Below are positions 32,512 through 44,264 of a stretch of DNA of 64,000 nt, piece after piece. A program made the position numbers and the translations under genes. The stretch comes from Cymodocea nodosa (Eukaryota; Streptophyta; Magnoliopsida; Alismatales; Cymodoceaceae): positions 2,629,501 to 2,693,500 of the forward strand of contig CM072345.1 of NCBI GenBank assembly GCA_036874045.1, given 5' to 3'. The notes under the pieces are model-generated. The model was not told the origin of the DNA. It saw nothing but the letters and a program-made list of their open reading frames with translations, and did no database searches. The number at the start of each line of letters is the position of its first letter. Position 1 is the first letter of the stretch.

Positions 32512-35500
32512 TTATAAATCATATAAAGAACAAATGCCTAAGTTTCGTCTAATATGATTAAATGCAGATTCAAATAAAGGTTTAGCGAAAATATCTGCAA
32601 GTTGTTCTTTAGTAGAAATATGACCTTTTTCAACATGGTCTCTTAGAAAGTGGTGCCTAATCTCGATATGTTTTGCTCTAGAGTGTAGAACTATATTTTT
32701 GGAGAGATTGATGGCACTACTACTGTCATAGTAAATAATTGTATTTTGAAAAATTAGCTTATAGTCTGTCAAAGTTTGTTGCATCCATAAAATCTGTGCA
32801 CAACATAGGCCTACTACCATGTATTTAGCTTCAATGATAGATAGAGCTATAGAATTTTGTTTCCTGCTGAACCAAGAAACAAGTGAGTGACCAAGCAACT
32901 AACATGTACACTGGTGCTTTTTCGATCTGATTTGCATCCTGCATAATCTGCATCACTATATCTTGCTAATATCAGATGATTTTGTGAAGAATAGAATAAG
33001 CCAAAATCTTTGGTACCTTGTAAATATTTAAAGATACATTTAATTGCTTTTAAATGTGATGCTTTTGGAGAGGCTTGATATGTTGCACAAGTACAAACAT
33101 TGAACATTATGTCTGGTCTACTGGCTATTAGGTACAGAAGTGATCCAATCATACCTCTGTATTTCTTTTGATCTATTGAATTGCTAGAGATATCCTTATC
33201 AAGTTTTTCATTTGAATTCATAGGTGTATTTGCTACTTTGGATTTATCCATACCAAATTTCAAGAGAATCTCTTTGCAAAATTTTTCTTGACTCAGAAAT
33301 ATGTCATGCTAAAGTTGATGAATTTGTAATCCGAGAAAGAATTTTAATTCTCCCATAAGACTCATTCGAAAATTCATTCTTCATTAAGGTCTATAAATCA
33401 TGACATAGTTTCTCATGTGTAGCACCAAAAATGATATCATCCATGTAGATCTAAATAATCAACATATGAGAATTTTTTGATTTGATAAATAGAGTATTGT
33501 CTGTAGTTCCTATGTTAAACTGATTCTCAAGAAGGAAGCCCTTCAATTTATCATACCATGCATGTGGTGCTTGCTTTAGACCATAGAGAGCTTTATTCAG
33601 TTTGTATACATGGTTTAGTCTTTCTTCATCTTCAAAACCTGGTGGTTGTTCTACATATACTTCCTCTTGCAAAATGCCATTCAGAAAGGCACTTTTAACA
33701 TCCATCTGATAGAGCTTGATTTTCATACTGCTTGCAAAGGCAAGCAATATTCTAATTACTTCAAGTCTTGCAACAAGTGCAAAAGTTTCTTCATAATCGA
33801 TTCCTTCCTGCTTGTTGTATCCTTGAGCAACAAGTCCAGCTTTGTTTCTAATAATACTACTATTATTATCTAGTTTATTCTTAAACACCCATCTAGTTCC
33901 AATGATTGATTTTTCAATGGGCCTTTCAATTAAGTCTCATACTTCATTTTTCTTGAACTGATTGAGTTCTTCTTGCATGGCTATAATCTAGTATTCATCA
34001 TTGCAAGCTTCTTCAACTATTTTAGGTTTAATTTCAAATACAAAAGCACAATAATTGCAAATATTCTGAATTTTGCTTTTCGTTTGAATACCTTGATTTA
34101 TATTCCCAATAATTTGTGCAATGGGATGTTCAAATTTTGTCTTCCAAGTTTTTTTTGTCATAGTAGGTGCAGGCAATGTTATGTTATCCTTTTCCTGTAG
34201 AGTTTTCTGATTTCCTGATTCACTTTCACTTTCATTGTATATTTTTAGCTTCTTCAATTTTCCTACTAGGTCTTCATCAAAACATACATTCATTGATTCT
34301 TCTACTCTTCTTTCATGTTCAAAATAGACCTTGTAAGCCTTACTTCTCGAAGAGTATCCAACAAGTAGAGCAGGATCAGACTTTGCATCAAATTTGTCCT
34401 TTTGATCCCTTGTATTAAGCACAAAACATCTTGATCCAAAAACTTTAAAATATCCAATATTTGGTGTCTTACCATACCATAATTCAAATGGTGTCTTATG
34501 TAGAATAGGCCTAAGATGAGTTCTGTTTATTGAATAACATGCAATATTTACAGCTTCAGCCCATAAAGACTTTGGTAGATCAGATGCATCAAGAATTGTT
34601 CTTGCCATTTATTATACTGATCTATTTTTCCTTTCTACAACTCCATTATGTGCAGGAGTTCTTGGACATGAAAATTCATGTAGTATGCGAAAGAAATTAC
34701 ATAAGTCTTCAAATTCAGAATTTTCAAATTCACCTCCATGATCACTTCTGATCCTTTTCACAATTGATTCTTTTTCATTTTGAGTTCTAATGCAAAGATG
34801 TTTGAATTCATAGCAAGCTTCATTCTTATGTGCTAAGAAAATAACTCAAGTGAATCTTGTGTAATCATCAACTACCACTAAGGTATATTTTCTTCCTCCT
34901 AAACTAGATGTCTGTGTAGGACCAAACAAGTCCAAATGTAGTAGATCTAATGGCTGACTTGTGGCAATGTCTTCGATACTCTTGTGTATTGATTTCTTTT
35001 GTTTTCCAATTGTACAGTCACTATAGAGTTTATCCCTCTTGAATTTGAGTTTAGGCACACCTCTAACAAGATCATGTTTGGTAAATTTTCTTAAGATTTT
35101 CATGTTCACATGATTTAATCTCTTATGCCATAACCATTCATCTTCATTAGAAGCAACTAAACATGCATCACTAGATATATTATCAAATGAAAATTCCAAA
35201 GCATAAATTGAATTATCTCTATATCCAGTAAATTTGATTTCATGTGTATCCTGTTGTAATATAAAACAGTTTTCAGCGGTAAAGAGTATATTGTAACCTT
35301 TGTCACATAATTGACCTACACTTAGTATATTCTGTTTTAAACCATTTACATGTAGGACATTTTCTATTTTTTCATTTTTAGATGTAACATTTCCTACGGC
35401 AGTAATTTTACATTTTTCATTATTACCAAACTTAATAGATCCTAAATTTATTGACTTAACAGATTCCAGAAATTTTTTCTTACCTATCATGTGCTTTGAG

Positions 35501-36543
35501 CATCCACTGTCAATAATCCACTTGGATGTTTGAGTTTTCTTGTCCATGCAATCCTCTTGTGCAGTAAAGCACATGTTTGCAGATGCCTCTTCCTTTGAGT
35601 CTGATGAACTACTAGATGAGCTGTTGTCATCCAATGTGGCTTTCAAGGCCATTTTCCTCTTATTTTTCTTCTTCCATTTTTGTTTGTCCTCCTCCTGTTG
35701 GAAAGGACAGTAAAGTTGAATGTGTCCCAATTTTTTGCACTTATAGCATGTAGGGACTTTTGATCTTGAGGAGCTAGCTTTGCCTCCTTGTCTCATCATT
35801 TTTCTGAAATTTCTAGCCAGTAGTAAAACTTCATCTTCATCCGAGCTTGGTTGGTCTTCTATTGAAGGAAAAGATAGTTCTTTCTTTTTTTCAACCTTTC
35901 TTTCAGTGACTTCTTCTTCTTCTTTCCATTCCTTCATCTGAACTTCATGAGCTAGAAGATTTCCCAACAAATCTTCGACTGAATAGTTGTTCAGATCCTT
36001 CGAATCTTGTATGGAAGTAGACTTCTACTTCCATTCAACTATCAAGCTTCTTAAAATCTTCTATACCTATTTACGATTAGAAAAATCTCTTTCAATGCCT
36101 CTTAGTTCATTCACAGTTTCTGTGAATCTAGAAAACATTTCAGTAATACTTTCTTTTTCAAGCATTTTGAATAATTCATATTTTCTTAACAAAATGCTGA
36201 TTTTAGTATCTTTAACTTGGCTAGTTCCTTCATATGTAATTTGAAGGGTCTTCCAAGCTTCATGGGAAGATTTACAAGTAAATATTTTATTATACTATTC
36301 ACCAGTTAGTGCATAGTAAATGGAATTAAGCCGACAAGCATCCATCTGAATGATTCTTTCATCCTCCATAGTCTAGTCACTTTCATGACTGATTGGAATT
36401 GGTGTACCATGTACAACCATTCTCCAAAGTTTCACATTTGTACTCTTGAGAAAACACTCCATCCTATTTTTCCAGTAGCTATAATTGCTACCATCAAAGA
36501 GGGGAGGTCGATGGATATTTTAACCCTCTATAGTGTGGGCCAT
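32512..36543 (-). pseudogene. C1 gag-pol polyprotein
   Basis: ATG at 36543 is 40 bases past the primer site. Gag: PPLFDGSNYSYWKNRMECF, then the UBN2-type region and KISILLRKYELFKM; the first 180 codons contain stops. 35970-34846 is a clean 374-codon frame: zinc knuckle CYKCKKLGHIQLYC, protease WIIDSGCSKHMIG, integrase finger HKRLNHVNM with YSDC where CDAC is usual, and first Asp in HLDLFGPT. Second Asp (SDHGGEFEN) and Glu (NGVVERKNR) follow. [32 protein letters not shown] and YMDD (near 33440). RNase H: CATYQASPKASHL, YYDSSSAINLSK, RAKHIEIRHHF, ending LGICSLYDL. About ten stops and a few frameshifts. The layout is that of a standard copia element. Confidence 0.9.
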
Positions 36544-36582
36544 GATCTCAGATGGTTAAATCTATAAACGAGATCAACCTTA

Positions 36583-36594
36583 CTCTGATACCAA
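36583..36594 (-). other. Primer-binding site, initiator tRNA-Met (C1)
   Basis: The minus strand reads TTGGTATCAGAG, the standard copia site complementary to the 3' end of initiator tRNA-Met, one base inside the LTR end. Confidence 0.95.
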
Positions 36595-36595
36595 T

Positions 36596-38035
36596 TATTA
36601 GGACCTGATGGCTTACTAGAGGAGGGGTGAATGGTAATAATATTTGTTTCTTAGAAATTGGATGAATAATTGGTAATGTAAAATAGCAGGCACACAATAA
36701 AAGATTGCACACAAGATTTTTAGGTGGTTCACCACTAACGGCTAGTCCACCCCTAAGGGATACTTGGGCTTTACTAAACTTTCAGAGACTTACAAAACAC
36801 TTGCTTTAAGGTCAAAGCAAGAACCAAGCAATCTGATTGAGCTTTTAAGTCAGCTCCAACCAACCTTTCACTGAAGTTTTTAATTCGTGTACTTCAGTAA
36901 ACACTTGCTTGAATGTATCAGAGTTGAGTGCATGGAGAGCTTCTAAATTTGAGTCTGTATATGCTGATGATGATTTGATCTTGAAGACTTTCTTCTATTT
37001 AGCTTGGTGTATAAATTTGTATGAGCAAAAAGCTATCTGATTCTGTTGTTTGTTGCTTGTATATATACTATTATGTGTAACGATCATATTTTCTTCCAAC
37101 GGATGTATTCTACTGTACTTGGTAAGATTTCTGACCCAAATTTGGTAAGTTACCGTTTAGGGAGGTATTTCAAGATACCCTTCTGATTTTCTAGGTTTTT
37201 CAGAGGTTTAACAATGTAACTCTCCAAAGAATACCTCTAACTTACCGAAAAGTCACTTAAGTTTCTTTGCCATGTAGGATTTCAAGTCATACACCTGAAG
37301 TGTCATAAAATCAGATACTTGTCATTGTAACTCACCGAAGTGTTCGGATAGTTAGCTATAGTAACCCTCCGATTTTCTTCTTTTAAGTTTCCGACTCCTT
37401 TCTCATTTCAACACATGCATAATAGAATAACTTAAGTTTCGGATGGTTATAACTATAACTCACCAAAACTCTTCAACTTTTCGGATAGTTAGCTATAGTA
37501 ACTTTCCAATTCTTCTTTTAAGCTTTTGTTTAGATTTCTACACGTGGGAAATTAAATGACTTAAGTTTTGGATAGTTAGCCTTCCTAACTTTTCGATTCT
37601 TCTTTTAAGCTTCTGTCTAGATTTTTACACATGGGAAATTCAATGACTTAAGTTTTGGATAGTTAGCCTTCCTAACTTTCCGATTTTCCTTGAGCTTTCA
37701 GATAGTTAGCACATTAACTCTCCGATCATTCAGCCAACTATCTTTAAAACCTTTCACAGATTTTGTAATTTTGAATAGTTACTCTTCTAACTGTCCGATG
37801 GTGATTCTGTTGCTTAAGGCTTAATTCATCGGATACTTAGGCTTGGTAACTTACCGAAATTCTGTCTCTTCTGAATAGTTAAGCCTGGTAATCTTTCGAA
37901 ATCCTTTTTATCACTTGTAGCAAACTTCAAACTATCTTTATCATCTTCTGCTCTTTTGTTGAACTGTTATTCTTGAGAAATATACTTTGATTCCTCACAT
38001 TGATTTTTGCATTATCAAAATCTAGAGGTCCTTTC
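36596..38035 (-). mobile_element. C1 5' LTR
   Basis: 1440 bases. Element orientation: TGAAAGGACC ... GGTCCTAATA, with the terminal CA decayed to TA. U3 holds many GGATAGTTAGC, TAACTTTCCGA and CTTACCGAAAAGTCACTTAAGT units. The R/U5 part (36596-37030) carries the unit-specific GGCTAGTCCACCCC and TCACTTCAGT words. Confidence 0.9.
37059..37104 (-). promoter_or_regulatory. C1 LTR core promoter: TATA box and MSA-like MYB site
   Basis: On the minus strand ATCCGTTGGA (37095-37104) precedes AGTATATATACAAG (37057-37070) by about 25-30 bases. ATCCGTTGGA matches the inverted mitosis-specific activator consensus RRCCGTTRGA at nine of ten positions. Both sites are kept at 31259-31307 and 53671-53719. TATA assignment is solid; MYB3R control is inferred. 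Confidence 0.5.
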
Positions 38036-38681
38036 AATAACTGTAACTCACCGAAATATTCCTAACTATCAGATAGTTAGCTACAGTAACTCTCCGATTT
38101 TCTTCTTCTTAGCTTCCAACTACTTTCTTATTTTTGCACGTGCATAATAGGATGACTTAAGTTTCAGATAGTTAAATCTATAATCTTTTGAATCTTCTTG
38201 TTTTTTGGATAGTTAACTTTCTAACTCTCTGAAAAATCCCTTTAAGCTTTTGTTCTGAATTTCTACACAGGGAAATTGAATGACTTAAATTTTGGATAGT
38301 TAGCATTCCTAACTTTCCAATTTCCTTGATTCTTCTAGAAAGTTAGTGACTCAACTCTCTAATCATTCAACTAGTTATCTTCCAAACTCTCCGAAGGCCT
38401 TGTAATTTCGGATAGTTATTCTTTTAACTGTCTAACGGTGTTTCTACTACTTTAAACTGATTCTTCGGATACTTAAGCCTATAACTCACCGAAGATTCAT
38501 TTCTTTCGGATACTTAAGCCTAGTAACTATCTGAAAATCTTGTTTTTCTCTTACAACAATTTCTGAACAAACTGTATCGATTTTTCTACCTTTTGACTTT
38601 TCTTTAAACTATTATATCTAAGAAATATAATTTGTTTCCTCACATTGATTTTTACATTATCAAAATCTAAAGGTCCTTTCA
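38036..38681 (-). mobile_element. Second C1-family LTR fragment (U3)
   Basis: Aligns with 37322-38035 of the C1 5' LTR at clearly lower identity and ends with the same AGGTCCTTTCA. C1 therefore adjoins, or entered, an older LTR of its own family. The older LTR's other part is not visible. Confidence 0.75.
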
Positions 38682-39279
38682 TGTAACTCAATGAGTTGGC
38701 ATGTGATCTTTTAATAAAAAGAACACTAACTCAACGAGTTGTTACTATGCACTTGTACATGATATAAATATATGCAAATAAAACAAATCATGCTTAATAT
38801 TATAAAACCACATTTAAATCAGGTTTTCAAATCACAACACGTGTCCTCAATAATTTTTATGGAAAAAGGGTATTTCAAATACTTGTAAACCTAACTATCT
38901 GATGCTTAGACATATTTTAGATAGTTAGCATCTAACTTATCGAAAAATCACTTAAGTCATGTATTAAGGTAACAGCATGTGTCATTGAAATAATAAAATA
39001 CTCTTTAAGTGTTTAAAACACAACTGTCCGGTACATGAAATGTAACTCTCCGAAATAACAGACATTTCAAATACTTAGGAATTAAAAAGCTTATAACTCA
39101 CCGATAGTTCAAAAATATACTTCATTAATGTTAATTCACTAGAATTATACACATTCTTTAATTAAGGTATATAATCATGCAATTATAACATAATGGTTTA
39201 ATTCTCATATGATAAGCTAAATATAATGCAATTAACCATTATTTAATCGTTAATATTATGCACTTTTTCATTCTAAACA
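38682..39279 (-). mobile_element. 3' LTR fragment of the Athila-type element GA
   Basis: Ends ATTCTAAACA at 39279 next to a polypurine tract on the right, so it is the 3' LTR of a minus-strand element. It matches 1-747 and 45700-46296. The first 150 bases resemble the S1/S4 LTR U3 rather than the other gypsy copies. The rest of the LTR is cut off by the C1-family LTR. Confidence 0.7.
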
Positions 39280-39290
39280 CTTCTCCCGTA
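39280..39290 (-). other. GA polypurine tract
   Basis: Minus strand TACGGGAGAAG before the LTR start TGTTTAGAAT; a decayed form of TATGGGGGAAG seen at 46297-46307. Confidence 0.6.
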
Positions 39291-39647
39291 CTTAACTTTT
39301 GTTAGTCCCTTAGCAAACTAATATGATCTAGTTAACAAGTCTTTCTAAAGTGCTAGAACTATTTCTTTTCTTTAGAATTCAGTATTCCTTATGAAAAATA
39401 TTTCTTTATTTTGTATTTTCAAAATACTAAAATTAGATTGATATAAAGATATTCTATATAATTCAATAATCTAATTTAACATTATTTTTCCTCTCCAACC
39501 TACAAATATATTTCAAAAATTGTAAATTACATACAAAATATACTAGCATAAAATAGGTGGTAGTTATACTATTAGTTTTTTTCAAACATTTGTTCTCCTG
39601 TAATTTCCAATATAATTTCTAGAATAAATTTCAACTACATGCGAATC

Positions 39648-41206
39648 TATATGATCAAATGGCTACACAAGAGTAGGGTGAATTGTATTTTTCAATATTT
39701 TCAATTATAATTGAAACTTCAAAATTAAAAACAAGTTGAGACACTATTTTAATCAAATCATTTTATTCAAGGTTTCAATTACAATATACAATTCAATTCT
39801 CCTAAAAAATTGTAGATGCAATTATATAACGATACCATGTTTCATTTAATCAATTTCATAACTATAAATAGAGAAAACTAATTTATGAAATTTAAAACAT
39901 TTCTCCCTGTTTGAGATTTTCTTCTTCTTCTACAATTCTTTAGTGACAAATATCTAACTTTCTTTGCTTCACCAAATTTTCTTTTTTCTGATTCTTTAAA
40001 TCTCTAGTGATATATATTTGACTTTCTCTTCTTCACCGAATTTTCTTCTATCTAAGAGCTCTTCCTTGAAGAGGTGTTTTGATCCTTGAAAATATATTTT
40101 GTTTGGTGTGCAGGGATGATTGATCAACGAGAATTCTATACCTTTTATACTATATCTTCATTTCATGCATATCCTCCATGTTTAACCACAATTAGTTTTC
40201 CACTTTTCACATCTTCTCTTTTTCCTTCATTGAAATACACACATTCTGACCCACATTTTCCTCTTCAAATTTTCTTTAATCATTAATCCTAGATTTTTGA
40301 AAAATTTCCTACAAAATAAACTTTCTCATTCAAAAATTTTCCATCAAGTGTAATAACAAGTCATTGCGTTAATGTTAACTAAATGAGTAAAACAAGTAGA
40401 TTTATAACTTAACGTATCTAACTTAACAAGTTCATCATGTGCCAAATCATGTGACATGTACTATAGTTAACTCAATGAACTAAGTCTGTGGTGTTACGCT
40501 AACTCAATGAAACAACTTCATGGTATTATAGTTAACTCAATGAACCAACTCTGTTGTGTTACTGATAACTCAATGAACTAGCAAATAAATGTTTTAAACA
40601 ATAAAGTATTTACCATGTGCAATAATAATAACTTTAAGTTTATAATGCTAACCTAACATGTTGCCTTAGTGTTCAATATAGCAACTCAACGTGTACAATT
40701 ATGTTAACTTAACAAGTTAAACATGTGGTGCAACTCACGTGATACAATATAACATTTGTAAACTTTAATTTTACCACGTGCATAATACTAACTTAACGAG
40801 TTCATCTCTTCATTTTAACCTTTTGTTTACTAACTTAACAAGTTCTCACGTGACCTATTTTAACCTTTAAGCCTATAACTCAATGAGTTCTCACGTGACC
40901 TTTATACAAATAAAGTACTAACTCAACGAGTTGTCTTAACATACACTGTACATGATATAGAAAATATAACTTTAAAACATATCATGCTTTACAATAAAAA
41001 CACACATTAACTTAACGTTTAGTTAAATGAAAAGTTAGTATAACTTAATGACTAGTTATTTAACATAGCATAATTTCAGATCCAATACAGACAAGTATTT
41101 ATATTAGTAAACTTTTTCTATATTAATTGATATTTTTAATTTACTTTCACAAACAATAGTAATTGAGTAAATATGATTACATTCATTTAGCATACATCAT
41201 CAAAAC
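39648..41206 (-). mobile_element. Solo LTR of the S1/S4 family with one end lost
   Basis: Left end TATATGATCAAATGG aligns with TGTAGGATCATATGG at 62309. The right side stops inside CATCATCAAAACA, about 15 bases short of the LTR start. GB at 46600-46640 is the uninterrupted version (CGAATCAAAACACAAT). ATCAAAACA is common to LTR and target. Confidence 0.8.
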
Positions 41207-42230
41207 ACAATTCAACTCAATCTGATTAAAACAAGAAGAATAATGAATTGTATCTCAAATAAATAACTTCAAAAGTCTAATTCTAGATTCATACTTCAGT
41301 AATCATAAATAACAGAGAATATATTCGATTCACAAGATATCTATATTTTAATAAAATACTTTCATCTTCTTAGAACAATATATGTATATTTTTACTTTAA
41401 AAGTTAATTTGAAAAGCTTGAATCATACAAGAGCTTTTTAGTGTACCCATGTATCGAGCTTTTAGTCAATAATCCCAGATCTGATTAGGATCTTAGGTTG
41501 CCAGATTTAAAGAGTCCTTTTTTAGGTCAACAATCCTTACATACCTATCTACTCAAGTATAAAAGGCTTGTGATCAAACAAATCAATAAACTCTTAAAGT
41601 TTTTCTCTTTTCCCCTTTGTTTTCTTTTCAACACAATATATATATGTATTTCATTAATACAGATGCAATAAAACACAAATCTCATATAATCCTACTTCTA
41701 CAATCTACTGAAAAATATGAATCTATATCAATAAGCTCATACTTTTTTTGTAATTTAATAAGATTTACACATAAATCATTCTACAAGTTTAATCCATCAA
41801 ATTAAATGTATCCTTGATCATATGTATTTCATTTAATCCAAAAATCAACATTTTAACTCTTTCAGGATTTCAGATAATTTTCTGAGTTTCAGTTAAGCAA
41901 TTTGATTTCTTTTTAAAATCATAAAACTATTAAACTCATAAAATTCAGTAAAAACATAAGGTATGATACCAAATTTGTATTAATAGTAAGGTATTATAGC
42001 ATCTTATAAAATCTTAAATATAACATTCAAGTAATTACAATTCTCAAAAAAAAAAAAATTATAGTTTTAGCTATCGAAAGGTTTCAGATAGTTACCATAA
42101 TTTTTTGGATAGTTATAGGAAATTTCGAAAAGTTATAGCAAAATTCATAAAAAAATTTCAAATTTCCATAGAAATTTGCAGTACAATCCTAATTCTTCTA
42201 ATTAACAAGATTACATAGATTTTAATCTAA

Positions 42231-42275
42231 TTACCTCCCCCTATACCTACATTTTGCATTGTCCTCAATGTAAAA
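42231..42275 (-). other. Conserved ACAATGCAAAATGTAGG-GGGGGAGG element (GA)
   Basis: Minus strand: CATTGAGGACAATGCAAAATG, then TAGGTATAGGGGGAGG. GB has it at 47601-47645. From memory, a 'GAGGACAATGC ... GGGGG' block after pol is widespread in Athila/Tat elements, where it may be a second polypurine tract. Confidence 0.6.
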
Positions 42276-43036
42276 GATTTACAGTAAATTCAATATTTAC
42301 TAGTAGGCATGAATAATATTTTGTTGACTTAGCACCTAACTCAATGAACTTAATTCATTGAGTTAATGAATAACTCCACAAACTATGCATGAATGTAAAT
42401 TCAGGATAAGTAATCAATCACATACATTGTTCTTTTGTATATCCATTAATATCTTTCGACTTTTGATTCTAAAAAACTTTTCATTCACAAATAAAAGTAA
42501 AATATATAACAAAATAACAACTAACAACAAAACATAAATTGTTAAATATGTACCTTGTGTGGAACCTAGACTCCTATGCCTTTAATGGCTCACAAGCAAA
42601 CTAGTTGGTTTCTCAGAACAGATACCAACAAAATAGATTGATATTTTATTTTTCTTTATTTTTACTTTTTTTACTTGTAAGATAAATAAAACAAAAACTT
42701 TAGTTTTTTTCTTTTTTTCTAAAAATAAATGCAGAATACACACAATATTAAAAATACAAAATCATACTTTAAGAACATGATTGAAAAGTAGTGACAAATG
42801 GAATAAACGTGTCAGTCTAAGCAAAACCTTTAGGTATAATTCTTCTTACTACTAATTCTATTTTAATGCAATCTACTTTCCTTTATAACATGTAAACTTG
42901 AAGTATGTTATCAATACTAAATGCTAGTATATTACCATTAATGAATTAAAATGTAGAAACAGATCCTTTTCTGTTCTAAGATAATGTAATTTTTTATATT
43001 TCTACATATATTTCAATATATTCTTCCCACTTCCAT

Positions 43037-43898
43037 TCATTCAAGTCTTTTACAATCCATATTTGAAATTTCATCCCACCATCTTACTAAACATAAAGTA
43101 GGATCATCATATTCATTATACCATACTCCTAATTGAATTTTATCATGTTCTATAGATGGTGGTTCAACTATAACTTGAGGTATAGGTAATATTTCTATTA
43201 ATTCATCATCATAATTGTCTATGCTTACTATATATAAATCAGATCTAAAAGCAATTGATATATCCGTGACTAGATATATATATCCATCAAGTATGATATG
43301 TATATTGTTAACTAATGCTTTCTCTCCTAGATATATCATAATATTTTCATTCCAATACCTATTAAGAAAATTATATACACTTAAACATAAATATTCATCC
43401 CAATTTCTAGTTGTTCTCTAGTAATATAATTTTTTAGGAATAGTCAAATTTGTATCAGAAAATGTTAAAGCTGACCCACAATTTTCAGTTGGTACTTCAA
43501 ACCTATTAGGCCTTCCTATATTCCATTCTTCTCTAGTAATAGGATTTCTAATCAAAATATCAAGTAACAAAAATAGCATACCTTGGTTTGGTTCTGTAAA
43601 TAATCAATCATTTATCTATTCCCATAATATGATCTATTCCTTCTAATGTATTGGGTGGAATTTCAGTAGTTTCTTCTATTTTCAGATATTCATAACTGAT
43701 TGAATTATGATTAAATGACTTCCATAAAAATCTATCTCTAATATTAGTCATCTTTGTAACTTGTAGTCCATGAAAATACTTTTCTCTGATACATTCTTTA
43801 ATTTGTCTTGATACACAACACAATCTACATAGATCTTTAGTTGATAAGTTACTTAGTACTTCTCTTAGTGCATCTAGTGGTAATTCTATCAATTCCAT
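43037..43898 (-). pseudogene. F-box protein ORF in element GA
   Basis: ATG at 43898. The F-box is nearly identical in pattern to the G1 copy: MELIELPLDALREVLSNL, KDLCRLCCVSRQIK, YFHGLQVTKM. A TGA at 43608 (Gly in G1), a 1-base insertion near 43560 and a TAG near 43420 break it. The C-terminal 100 codons (43339-43037) are open and supply the end missing from G1: LDGYIYLVTDIS, YNEYDDPTLCLVRWWDEI, CKRLE. Full length would be about 290 residues. It is the only coding region between GA's primer site and polypurine tract besides a gag remnant, so GA could only move with help from another element. Confidence 0.75.
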
Positions 43899-44246
43899 CT
43901 ATTGTGATTCTATAATTCAATAACATAAACAAAATTTAAATAGAGATAAAATTAATATAACTACTTAGATAAACCTCTGTGGAGTTAGGTCGTAACTCAA
44001 TGGACTAAGTTCATTGAGTTAAGTAATAACACTATGGTACTACTAACTATAACTAAACTTCCACTTTTTTATGTTTTCTTTTTGTTCTATATTTTTCTAC
44101 TTACTATGTTATACATAGTTGCTAATAATTGTGCTACTTTATTTAGCTTCCCTCTCATAGGAGGTATCAATCTCATTAATAGTTTTGTTCAAAGGGTTAG
44201 GTACTGTGTTTGGTTGCATTAGGCAGCACTAGAGAACTTGTTTGGT
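43899..44246 (-). other. GA leader: gag remnant and F-box upstream motifs
   Basis: 44235-44090 aligns with the last 30-40 codons of the G1 capsid gag (KTINEIDT, MYNIVSRK). 44030-43975 has TTGAGTTACG and TAACTCAATGAAC, as upstream of the G1 F-box. The primer site is thus joined directly to the gag end: everything between was deleted in GA. Confidence 0.7.
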
Positions 44247-44264
44247 TCCCAAGCAACAATACCA
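44247..44264 (-). other. Primer-binding site, tRNA-Asp type (GA)
   Basis: The minus strand TGGTATTGTTGCTTGGGA matches TGGCGCCGTTGCCGGGGA, the Athila tRNA-Asp site, at 12 of 18 positions. Five of the six differences are C to T or G to A. Confidence 0.7.

Larger units (their letters stand above)
31226..38035 (-). mobile_element. Copia element C1, nearly complete
   Basis: Minus strand: 5' LTR (38035-36596), initiator-Met primer site, one gag-pol frame (36543-32512), polypurine tracts, and a 3' LTR reduced to U3 (32149-31226). No envelope-like ORF. A solo LTR of this family lies at 53209-54572 and another U3 fragment at 38036-38681. Both ends of the LTR carry GGACC/GGTCC inverted repeats (TGAAAGGACC ... 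GGTCCTAACA in the solo copy). Confidence 0.85.
39291..43036 (-). other. GA 3' spacer (noncoding)
   Basis: About 2.2 kb of element sequence once the solo LTR at 39648-41206 is removed. It aligns throughout with 46308-48119 in GB: CATGTATCGAGCTTT (41450), the TTGAGGACAATGCAAAATGTAGG element (42243-42275), GAACCTAGRCTCC (42561). No ORF. 42470-42730 is T-rich. The long, conserved but noncoding 3' region resembles those between pol and LTR in Athila/Tat elements. Confidence 0.6.
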
